Under the pieces are notes generated by a model. That model saw nothing but the letters and a program-made list of their open reading frames with translations. It was not told the DNA's origin and searched no databases. DNA of 6,649 nt from Acidimicrobiia bacterium (GTDB lineage: Bacteria > Actinomycetota > Acidimicrobiia > Acidimicrobiales > Iamiaceae). Location: contig JAFBAD010000122.1 in the NCBI GenBank assembly GCA_019247975.1, positions 1 to 6,649 of the forward strand. Direction: 5' to 3'. The position numbers and the translations under genes were made by a program. The first letter of the stretch is position 1. Each line of letters starts with the position of its first letter. Below are positions 1 through 5,939 of the stretch, one piece after another.

Positions 1-458
1 GCGACTACATCGACTCGATGACGACCGACTACGTGAACTGCCGGGGGGTCGAGGTCATCCACATGCGCGACGAGGAGCCGCCGATCGATCTGAGCCGGCC
101 GATCCTCGAGCAGCGGAACTGGTGGTTCCGGAACTACAACTACTCGAAGCCGCTGATCTCACGGATCCCCATGAACTGGGTGAACGGGTTCCACTACCGC
201 GAGGACGGGACCTCCAACCAGGACATCGGGCTGAACCTCATCCACCTCCACCGGATGGACTACGACGTCTGCCGGGCCCGCCACCGCTTCCGGACCTCTC
301 TCGAGTGGAACACCGAGGGGGGCCTGACCCGGTCCGGCTACCAGAACCGCATCGTCGAGAGGGACGAGTTCGACGACTGGTTCTACAACGACAGCGGGAA
401 CCACGAGATCCCGCTGCAGCCCCGCAAGATCCCCAAGCACTGGAAGTCGGTCGTCTGA
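1..458 (+). CDS. Glycosyltransferase-like protein, C-terminal part (5' end outside window)
   Basis: The reading frame is open from the left edge (first full codon at base 3) to TGA at 456-458, giving 151 visible residues. The methionine codon at 18 is internal, because the frame continues upstream of it, so the gene is truncated by the window. Visible blocks are an aromatic-rich NWWFRNYNYSKP (about residues 39-50 of the fragment), a W-V-N-G-F-H motif (59-64) and a HLHRMDYDVC block (81-90) followed by RARHR. From memory, these resemble the C-terminal part of GT-A glycosyltransferase-2-like proteins (Glyco_tranf_2_4 type), in which a 'SKP...W..GFH...L.HLHRMD' segment follows the sugar-nucleotide-binding half. 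The catalytic DxD region would lie upstream and is not visible. No membrane segment is seen, so the protein is probably cytosolic. It precedes the first carbamoyltransferase by 40 bases on the same strand and could share its transcript. The family call is moderate; donor and acceptor are unknown. Confidence 0.62.
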   Translation, partial: DYIDSMTTDYVNCRGVEVIHMRDEEPPIDLSRPILEQRNWWFRNYNYSKPLISRIPMNWVNGFHYREDGTSNQDIGLNLIHLHRMDYDVCRARHRFRTSLEWNTEGGLTRSGYQNRIVERDEFDDWFYNDSGNHEIPLQPRKIPKHWKSVV

Positions 459-487
459 CGGTCGATAACATCTCCATGCCGTTCGGC

Positions 488-494
488 GGGAGGG
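488..494 (+). promoter_or_regulatory. Ribosome binding site of carbamoyltransferase CbT1
   Basis: A purine-rich GGGAGGG lies 4 bases before the ATG at 499. It supports that ATG as the start, and the protein begins directly with the family's first beta strand (RVLGLGF). No clear promoter is seen in the 40 bases between the preceding stop and this start. Confidence 0.6.
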
Positions 495-498
495 TCGC

Positions 499-2205
499 AT
501 GAGGGTGCTGGGTCTGGGGTTCACGAGCCACGGCAGCGCCGCGTGCCTCGTCGAGGACGGCCACGTGGTGGCGGCGGTGAACCTCGAGCGGCTGACACGC
601 GTGAAGTTCGCCCTCGTGACCCTGCCGGACTACCGGGTGCTGGTGAAGTCGATCCGGGCCAACACCTTCGGGCCGAACGACAACGCGCCGATCGCCAACT
701 TCTATGACGTGTTCCCGCAGCTGCTCGAGGCCGTGACCGGGCACCGTCGCATCCAGGACGCCCGGATCGACCTCGTCGTGAAGACCAAGGACCTGATCCG
801 CCCGGTGCGCAACAACACCGGACCGTTCGAGGAGTTCGTCGAGTACTTCGACGGCGTGCCGATCGCGTTCGACGTCGAGCACCACCTCTGCCACTCGTAC
901 CAGGCCTACCTCTGCAGCCCGTTCGAGGACGCCGCGATCCTCACGGTCGACGGTCTGGGCGAGCGGCTCGAGCGGTTGGGCAACCAGGCGCTCTCGCTCA
1001 CCCACGCCGACGGACGCGGCAACCGGGTCGAGGTGCTGACCGAGGTGCAGCACCCGTCGTCGATCGGTGAGATGTACAGCGACGTCACGCTCCACCTCGG
1101 CTTCGGCGCGGAGCAGGAGGGCAACACGATGGCCCTCGCCGCGTTCGGCACCGACACCTACCACCGCACCGCCCGTGAGGGTGCCTACGAGCTCCACGAC
1201 GACGGGTCGTTCACGCTCTGCCCGAACGAGTCGGGCGACGGGCTGCTCCATCAGGACCGCATGCGGGCGTTCACGCCGAAGCGGGAGCGGGGCACGGAGT
1301 TCACGCAGGATCAGTTCGACCTCGCGTGGGCCTACCAGCAGTTCGCCGAGGAGATCCTCGTCCACACCGCCTCGAAGCTGCAGGAGAAGACCGGCCAGAC
1401 CCGTCTGGCGATGGCGGGCGGCGTGGCCCTCAACTGCGTGGCCAACAGCGAGATCCTGAAGCGCACGGCGTTCGAGGACCTGTACATCATGCCGAACGCC
1501 GGCGACCGCGGCCTCGCCGCCGGGTGCGCGCTGTACGGCTACCACGTGCTGCTCGAGGGCACGGAGCGACACCCCCTCCGCCACGACTTCCTCGGTCCCC
1601 CGAACACGGACGAGCAGATCGTCGCCGCGCTCGAGAAGGCCGAGGGCATCGAGCACCACCGCAGCGACGACATCGCCGCCGAGTGCGCCCGGCTCGTCGC
1701 CGACGGCGCCATCATCGGCTGGGTGCAGGGCGGCGCGGAGTTCGGCCCACGGGCCCTCGGCCACCGCAGCCTCATCGCCGACCCTCGCAGCGCCGAGACC
1801 AAGAAGCGCCTCGACACCGAGGTCAAGCGACGGGAGTGGTTCCGGCCCTACGCGCCGTCAGCGCTGGCCGATCACGCCGACGAGTACTTCGACATGCTCG
1901 GCGTCGACAGCCCGTACATGCTCCTCGCCGTGGACACCCGGCCCGAGGTGCGCGACGAGGTGCCGGCGATCGTGCACGTCGACGGTTCGGCGCGCGTCCA
2001 GACCGTCGAGCAGGACGTGGACCCGCTGTACCACCGGCTCATCTCGCAGTTCTACGAGCTGACCGGCATCCCGCTCGTGGTCGACACCAGCTTCAACGGC
2101 TACGGCGAACCGATGGTCGAGACCGCCGAGGACGCCATCGCGGCGATGCACCAGATGGGTCTCGACGCGCTGGCCGTCGGCGACCACCTCATCCGACCGC
2201 GCTGA
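499..2205 (+). CDS. O-carbamoyltransferase, NodU/CmcH/TobZ family (CbT1)
   Basis: Complete protein of 568 residues, the usual length for this family, whose members transfer a carbamoyl group from carbamoyl phosphate, through carbamoyl-adenylate, to a hydroxyl of a sugar or natural product. The N-terminal Kae1-like half starts with VLGLGF and has His11 in the first loop. It carries H128-x3-H132 (EHHLCH), D151 (TVDGLGE) and D336 (NAGDRG), matching the Fe-binding His/His/Asp/Asp set known from TobZ; the 23-residue distance from the first His to the first Asp also matches. MAGGVALNC is at about 305-313. The YrdC-like C-terminal half has EFGPRALGHRS (414-424) followed by ADPR (427-430), K443 in EVKRRE, VHVDGSARVQT (492-502) and DTSFN (529-533). 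An oddity is Tyr535 in SFN-G-Y-GEP, where I remember Arg as common. No signal peptide is seen, so it is cytosolic. It is probably co-transcribed with the upstream glycosyltransferase, which suggests a sugar acceptor. The family call is firm; the substrate is not determinable. Confidence 0.93.
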   Translation: MRVLGLGFTSHGSAACLVEDGHVVAAVNLERLTRVKFALVTLPDYRVLVKSIRANTFGPNDNAPIANFYDVFPQLLEAVTGHRRIQDARIDLVVKTKDLIRPVRNNTGPFEEFVEYFDGVPIAFDVEHHLCHSYQAYLCSPFEDAAILTVDGLGERLERLGNQALSLTHADGRGNRVEVLTEVQHPSSIGEMYSDVTLHLGFGAEQEGNTMALAAFGTDTYHRTAREGAYELHDDGSFTLCPNESGDGLLHQDRMRAFTPKRERGTEFTQDQFDLAWAYQQFAEEILVHTASKLQEKTGQTRLAMAGGVALNCVANSEILKRTAFEDLYIMPNAGDRGLAAGCALYGYHVLLEGTERHPLRHDFLGPPNTDEQIVAALEKAEGIEHHRSDDIAAECARLVADGAIIGWVQGGAEFGPRALGHRSLIADPRSAETKKRLDTEVKRREWFRPYAPSALADHADEYFDMLGVDSPYMLLAVDTRPEVRDEVPAIVHVDGSARVQTVEQDVDPLYHRLISQFYELTGIPLVVDTSFNGYGEPMVETAEDAIAAMHQMGLDALAVGDHLIRPR

Positions 2206-2229
2206 GCTCGGAGCCGGGACAGCCCGAGC
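2206..2229. terminator. Possible weak bidirectional hairpin between convergent genes
   Basis: The gap between the two convergent carbamoyltransferase stops holds GCTCGG (2206-2211) and its exact inverted partner CCGAGC (2224-2229) around a 12-base loop. A competing shorter stem, CGGG (2215-2218) with CCCG (2223-2226) and loop ACAG, lies inside it. There is no T tract on either side, so it is not a canonical intrinsic terminator. It could slow transcription from both sides. In DNA this rich in G and C, a 6-base stem can easily arise by chance. Confidence 0.25.
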
Positions 2230-2230
2230 C

Positions 2231-3877
2231 CTACGAGCGCGAGTAGCCGTCCAGGTCGACGAGCCGGTCCTCCAGCACGAGGAAGTCCACGCCGATGGTC
2301 TGGGCGGACGCGAGGGCTTCGGCCGCCGTGTTGACCACGGGCTCACCGCGGGTGTTGAACGACGTGTTGATCAGCACGGGCGGCAGGCCGGCCGCTTCGA
2401 GACCGGCCAGGTAGGCGGCCACCGGCTCGGAGCCACCGATGGTCTGGACCCGTGCGGTGCCGTCCACGTGGACGACCGCAGGGACGCTGCGCCGGTGCTC
2501 CTCGGCGACCTGGCTCGCGCCGAGCATGTAGCGGTGCAGCGACGGGCGACTCGGCCACAGCCGGTCGCTCGTGGACGCGAGCGTCACCGGTGAGAGCGGC
2601 CGCCACCGCTCGCGCCGCTTGCGCTTGTTGACGTCGTTGCGGACGGAGACCGCGCTGGGCACCGCCAACAGGGACCGGTGGCAGAGAGCCCGCGGGCCGA
2701 CCTCGGCGCGACCGTGGGCGATCGCGCCGACCATGCCGTTCAGCAGGCGCTCGACCACCTCGTCCGTGGACGCCTGGATGCCGGGACCCACACCCGCGCC
2801 CGCGAGGGCCGAGCCGATGTCGTCGGGGTCGATGGCGAGCCCGAGGTAGGGCGACAGCGGCGACGGCGGCCCGGTGGGCGGGCACACCGACCAGGCCGCC
2901 CCGAGCGCGACGCCGGCGTCGTGCGGCACCGGCGGCACGTACACCGGTTCCGGCAGCTTGCCGTTGGCCGAGCAGTTGAGGGCAACGCCACCGGCCATGC
3001 AGAGCGCGTCGACGCCGGCCTCGCGGCGGGCGAGGGCGGCGAGCCGCGCGATGGCTTCCTCCACCGCGGCCTGCGCTGACCAGGCGATGCGCACCGCGGC
3101 CTCGTCGTGAACGAGGCGGCTCGACGGCGTGTCGACCGGGAAGGCGCCGTGACCCTCGAACACCTTCATCCAGGCGTCGACTACCCGCTTGTAGTCGGGG
3201 TTGCCCGGCATCGAGAAGGGTGGTTCGAAGAGGTCGTCGGTGAAGCGCAGCGTCGGCCAGGGCTCGATGCCGGCGGACGCACCGTAGGCGGCGAGGCCCA
3301 TCGTCTTGCCGGCTTCGAGGAAGGACATGCCACAGGCGCGGGACGTGGCGTCGTACAGGTAGCCGAGCGAGTGCGAGCGGGGCCAGCTGCGGTGGAAGAT
3401 CGGCCCCTTCTCACGGGTGCCCGAGTACAGGGAGATCGACTCCTCCTCGCCGTTGCCGTCGTTGACGAGGATCGCGGCCTCCTCGAAGGGCGAGGCGTAG
3501 AAGGTGGAGCAGGCGTGGGCGAAGTGGTGCTGGACGAAGACGACCTCGGGCCGGCGCTGACCCGGCTCCCAGCCGAGCCACTTCGCCAGCATCTGGTCGA
3601 TCGTGTCCTGGCCCTCCCAGGTGTGCCCGTAGCGGGGCCACATGCGGGGCAGCTCCCAGCCGTACGCGACCACGTCGACGTCGTCGAGGCTGATCCCTGC
3701 GGTGTCGAGGCAGTACTGGACCGACTGGCGGGGCGGCTCGTACGGCGAGTGCTTCTTGCGGTTGAACCGCTCCTCCTCCGAGAACGCGACGACGGTGCCG
3801 TCGCCCGTGATGAGGCAGGCGGCTGCGTCGTGCCACCCGATGGGCGGGCCGTTCAGCCCGAGCACCCAGCTCGTCAT
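2231..3877 (-). CDS. O-carbamoyltransferase, NodU/CmcH/TobZ family, divergent second copy (CbT2)
   Basis: Complete protein of 548 residues, starting at the ATG whose first base is 3877. The frame is open further upstream, but that extension is antisense to the dioxygenase gene; the chosen start has a strong GGAGGAGG and begins at the family's first strand (WVLGLNG). The N-terminal Kae1-like half has H117-x3-H121 (QHHFAH), D140 (VNDGNGE) and D320 (VPHDAG), the expected Fe ligands with the same 23-residue spacing as CbT1. GKTMGLAAYG (190-199) and MAGGVALNC (294-302) are typical. The C-terminal half has EVGPRALCHRS (392-402), where I expect E-F-G-P-R-A-L-G-x-R-S, and then AVPS (405-408) where ADPR is usual. 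K420, VHVDGTARVQT (469-479) and NTSFNTRGEP (504-513) are intact. It should also be a cytosolic carbamoyl phosphate-dependent enzyme. It converges with CbT1 and is divergent from the dioxygenase operon, so it is transcribed separately from both. Activity may be altered by the motif changes; the acceptor is unknown. Confidence 0.92.
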   Translation of the reverse strand: MTSWVLGLNGPPIGWHDAAACLITGDGTVVAFSEEERFNRKKHSPYEPPRQSVQYCLDTAGISLDDVDVVAYGWELPRMWPRYGHTWEGQDTIDQMLAKWLGWEPGQRRPEVVFVQHHFAHACSTFYASPFEEAAILVNDGNGEEESISLYSGTREKGPIFHRSWPRSHSLGYLYDATSRACGMSFLEAGKTMGLAAYGASAGIEPWPTLRFTDDLFEPPFSMPGNPDYKRVVDAWMKVFEGHGAFPVDTPSSRLVHDEAAVRIAWSAQAAVEEAIARLAALARREAGVDALCMAGGVALNCSANGKLPEPVYVPPVPHDAGVALGAAWSVCPPTGPPSPLSPYLGLAIDPDDIGSALAGAGVGPGIQASTDEVVERLLNGMVGAIAHGRAEVGPRALCHRSLLAVPSAVSVRNDVNKRKRRERWRPLSPVTLASTSDRLWPSRPSLHRYMLGASQVAEEHRRSVPAVVHVDGTARVQTIGGSEPVAAYLAGLEAAGLPPVLINTSFNTRGEPVVNTAAEALASAQTIGVDFLVLEDRLVDLDGYSRS

Positions 3878-3880
3878 GGT

Positions 3881-3888
3881 CCTCCTCC
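3881..3888 (-). promoter_or_regulatory. Ribosome binding site of carbamoyltransferase CbT2
   Basis: On the minus strand GGAGGAGG precedes the ATG by 3 bases; the upstream GGAGG within it (3884-3888) leaves a 6-base spacing. This decides the start of CbT2, whose frame otherwise stays open for hundreds of codons upstream. Confidence 0.7.
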
Positions 3889-3981
3889 GCCTGTTCCCGA
3901 ACCCGTGCGCAGTCCCATCGGGCGGTCGAACGTTACCCTTGAGCCCTCTTCGGCCCCCAGCGGGGCGGGCGCGAGCAGGAC

Positions 3982-3986
3982 GGAGG
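3982..3986 (+). promoter_or_regulatory. Candidate ribosome binding site of the dioxygenase gene
   Basis: GGAGG lies 12 bases before the ATG at 3999, a longer spacing than usual. It is the best purine-rich match ahead of that start. The codon after the ATG is GTG, which could also initiate but would be further still from this site. Confidence 0.4.
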
Positions 3987-3998
3987 ACCGGATCAGGG

Positions 3999-5012
3999 AT
4001 GGTGTCCGAAGCGGTGGACGAGCGGCACGGAGCGCTGGCGACGATCGACGCGCTCGACGGCCAGGCGACCCCCGCCGACCTCGAGCGGGCCCTGCCGTCG
4101 CTGCGACGCGAAGCCTTCGCCGAGCTCGACCGTGCTCCCGGCTTCCCGACCTGGCCGGTGACCACCGACGAGCCCGGACCACCCCCGGGCGGGAGGGGCC
4201 TGCCGGAGGTGGACGTCACCGAGCTCGACGCCGGCGTCCTGCGCCGATCGATCAACCAGCACGGTTGCCTGCTCGTCCGCGGCGTCGCCGATCCGGCTGA
4301 CATCGAGCGCCTCACCGAGGGCATCGACCGGGCCTTCGACGGCTCCGACGCGCGTCGGCGCGCTGCGCAGGACCAGGGTGCGCCGCTGCCGCCCGCGTCA
4401 CCCTGGTACTCACGGCTCAAGGTGCCCGGCAACAAGGGCTGGGGGCCCGGCCGGGTGTGGGTCGAGGACGGGGCGGGCGTGATGCTCGCCGACTCTCCAC
4501 GGCTGCTGGCGCAGCTGTTCGAGCTGTACGAGCGCAAGGGCGTGCGCGGCGTGGTCGCCGGATACCTCGGCGAGCGGCCGGTGCTGTCGGCCAAGAAGGG
4601 CACCCTGCGCCGGGTCCCGCCGGACTCCGACAGCCACTGGCACCAGGACGGATCGTTCCTCGGCGACGGGCTCCGGGTGCTCAACATCTGGCTCACGCTC
4701 ACCCGCTGCGGCGACGACGCACCGGGCCTCGACATCGTGCCCAAGCGCTTCGACCGCGTGGTCGCCACCGGCTCGGGCGACGCACGGTTCGCCAACATGG
4801 TCGGCGACGACGTCATCGCCGAGGTGTCGGCCGACGCGCCGGTCATCCGACCGGTCTTCGAGCCCGGCGAGGCGCTGCTGTTCGACGAGCTGTTCCTCCA
4901 CAGCACCGCCGCGGCGCCCACGATGACCCGCCGGCGCTACGCGATCGAGAGCTGGTTCTTCGCGCCGTCCGCGTACCCGGACCCCGACGTCCAGGTGCCG
5001 CTGGTCTGGTAG
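3999..5012 (+). CDS. Phytanoyl-CoA dioxygenase-like Fe(II)/2-oxoglutarate oxygenase
   Basis: The protein is 337 residues with the chosen ATG. The frame is open far upstream (to 3642), but that part is antisense to CbT2. A helical N-terminal segment (about 1-45) precedes the double-stranded beta-helix fold. The metal motif H215-x-D217 is in HWHQDG (213-218), and the distal His301 is in FLHST (299-303). An Arg in TRRRYAIESWFF (R311-R313), about ten residues after that His, is placed to bind the 2-oxoglutarate carboxylate. This triad and spacing are typical of the PhyH family, which hydroxylates or otherwise oxidises small molecules, lipids or sugars using O2 and 2-oxoglutarate. No signal peptide is seen. 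It is the first gene of a rightward operon; its stop overlaps the likely start of the glycosyltransferase, which implies translational coupling. Its likely role is oxidative tailoring of the same product. The family is secure; the substrate is not known. Confidence 0.88.
   Translation: MVSEAVDERHGALATIDALDGQATPADLERALPSLRREAFAELDRAPGFPTWPVTTDEPGPPPGGRGLPEVDVTELDAGVLRRSINQHGCLLVRGVADPADIERLTEGIDRAFDGSDARRRAAQDQGAPLPPASPWYSRLKVPGNKGWGPGRVWVEDGAGVMLADSPRLLAQLFELYERKGVRGVVAGYLGERPVLSAKKGTLRRVPPDSDSHWHQDGSFLGDGLRVLNIWLTLTRCGDDAPGLDIVPKRFDRVVATGSGDARFANMVGDDVIAEVSADAPVIRPVFEPGEALLFDELFLHSTAAAPTMTRRRYAIESWFFAPSAYPDPDVQVPLVW
4993..4997 (+). promoter_or_regulatory. Candidate Shine-Dalgarno for a non-canonical glycosyltransferase start
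   Basis: AGGTG, inside the 3' end of the dioxygenase gene, lies 8 bases before the CTG at 5006, an ideal spacing if initiation occurs there. It also codes for dioxygenase residues, so the match may be coincidence. Confidence 0.25.
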
Positions 5013-5929
5013 CGCTCAGCGTCGTCGTCGTCGCCTATGACATGGCGCGGGAGCTCCCCCGCACCCTGCGCTCCCTCGCTCCCGACCACCAGCGCGGTCT
5101 CGATGGCGTCGACCACGAGGTGGTCGTGGTCGACAACGGCTCGCCCGTGCCGCTCGAGCCGTCGGTGGGCCAGGGGCACGAGCGCTGGACGAGGTTGGAT
5201 CCGGCGCCGCCCTCCCCGGCCCGGGCGGCCAACGCGGGCATCGGGCGGGCGCGAGGGGCGCTGATCGGGCTCGTGGTCGACGGCGCGCGGCTCGCCTCCC
5301 CCGGCCTGCTCGCGGCCGCGCTCACCGCGAGCCGCCTCGGCGACCGGGTGATCGTCACCGCACCCGCCTACCACCTCGGCGCCACGACCCAGATGGACGC
5401 GGGCGAGGGCTACGACCGGGATGAGGAGGACCGGCTGCTGGCCGCCAGCGGCTGGGAGGAGGACGGCTACGAGCTCTTCTCGATCTCCACGCTGGCTGCC
5501 TCGTCGGGTCGCGGCTGGTTCGGGCCCATGGGCGAGAGCAGCTCGCTGTTCATGTCCCGCGCCCTGTGGGACGAGCTCGGCGGGCTCGACGAGCGCTTCG
5601 ACCTGCCCGGCGGCGGCCTGGTGAACCACGATCTGTACCGGCGGGCGTGCGCGGCACCGGGGGTCCACCTGGTGCTGCTGGCCGGCGAGGGCACGTTCCA
5701 CCAGTTCCACGGGGGCGCCGCGACGTCCCGGCGCTTCGGCTGGGACGAGATGCACGCCCAGTACGAGGCCATCCGTGGCGGGCCTTACCGGCCGCCGGGC
5801 AACCGGGCGAGCCTCTACGGAGCGATCCCGGACCAGGCCGTCCGACACGCTGCGCGGTCGGCCGAGCTGGCACTGGCCCGGCAGCGCAAGGCCGAGGGCG
5901 CGGCCAGCACCCCGGCCGACCGCGGATAG
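5006..5929 (+). CDS. Family 2 (GT-A) glycosyltransferase; start codon non-canonical or uncertain
   Basis: About 307 residues if initiated at CTG 5006. The GT-A core starts at once with ALSVVVVAYDMARELPRTL (residues 3-21), then VVVDNGSP (41-48) for nucleotide-sugar binding and ANAGIGRARG (75-84). VVDGA (90-94) stands where a DxD motif is usual. Family blocks follow: GPMGESSSLF (173-182), GGLDERFDLPGGGLVNHD (192-209, with D209) and GEGTFHQFHGG (227-237). From memory this is an actinobacterial GT2 type often next to methyltransferases, like the gene that follows here. No membrane segment or signal peptide is seen, so it should act in the cytosol on an activated sugar donor. No ATG, GTG or TTG lies in frame where the domain begins. 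The first in-frame ATG (5042) would remove the first beta strand, and the frame is the -1 frame of the dioxygenase, whose TAG (5010-5012) it overlaps. CTG 5006 is my best guess. The function class is fairly sure; donor and acceptor are unknown. Confidence 0.85.
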   Translation: MVALSVVVVAYDMARELPRTLRSLAPDHQRGLDGVDHEVVVVDNGSPVPLEPSVGQGHERWTRLDPAPPSPARAANAGIGRARGALIGLVVDGARLASPGLLAAALTASRLGDRVIVTAPAYHLGATTQMDAGEGYDRDEEDRLLAASGWEEDGYELFSISTLAASSGRGWFGPMGESSSLFMSRALWDELGGLDERFDLPGGGLVNHDLYRRACAAPGVHLVLLAGEGTFHQFHGGAATSRRFGWDEMHAQYEAIRGGPYRPPGNRASLYGAIPDQAVRHAARSAELALARQRKAEGAASTPADRG

Positions 5930-5939
5930 CGTTCAGCGG

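Larger units (their letters stand above)
3878..3998. promoter_or_regulatory. Divergent intergenic region with candidate back-to-back -10 hexamers
   Basis: These 121 bases separate the start codons of CbT2 (leftward) and the dioxygenase operon (rightward) and contain no gene, so promoters for both should lie here or just inside the genes. The least GC-rich spot, around 3928-3940, reads TAACGT on the minus strand (3935 to 3930) and TACCCT on the plus strand (3934-3939). Both fit the loose actinobacterial -10 pattern TAnnnT, and they overlap by two bases. They would give leaders of about 45-55 bases on each side. No convincing -35 element is seen for either. The region is inferred from gene orientation; the hexamers are only candidates. 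No operator repeat was recognised. Confidence 0.35.

Noticed and set aside
238..1764. A 508-codon open frame on the minus strand across CbT1
   Set aside because: It is antisense to a gene with clear catalytic motifs, its translation is low-complexity (Val, Arg, Gly, Leu rich) with no recognisable domain, and long antisense frames are expected in such GC-rich coding DNA.
2206..2230. A small RNA or regulatory element between the convergent carbamoyltransferases
   Set aside because: Only 25 bases are available up to the last base before the CbT2 stop, enough for a weak hairpin but not for an RNA gene.
3107..4300. A 397-codon plus-strand frame over the 5' part of CbT2 and the divergent region
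   Set aside because: It is opposite to CbT2, is rich in Arg, Gly, Val and Pro with no domain, and crosses into the dioxygenase gene in another frame.
3878..4921. An N-terminal extension of about 348 residues to CbT2
   Set aside because: The frame stays open upstream, but it runs antisense through the dioxygenase gene, its translation is Ser/Arg/Pro-rich noise, and the ATG at 3877 has a strong ribosome binding site and starts at the family's first strand.
5003..5012. Programmed -1 frameshift joining the dioxygenase to the glycosyltransferase
   Set aside because: The frame relation is right, but no X-XXY-YYZ slippery heptamer or clear downstream pseudoknot is visible before the TAG. It is kept only as an alternative under the start-codon finding.
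5021..5032. Four tandem GTC repeats as a possible slippage or phase-variation tract
   Set aside because: They encode the Val run of the first beta strand of the glycosyltransferase. A unit of three would not change the frame, and four copies are too few to be unstable.
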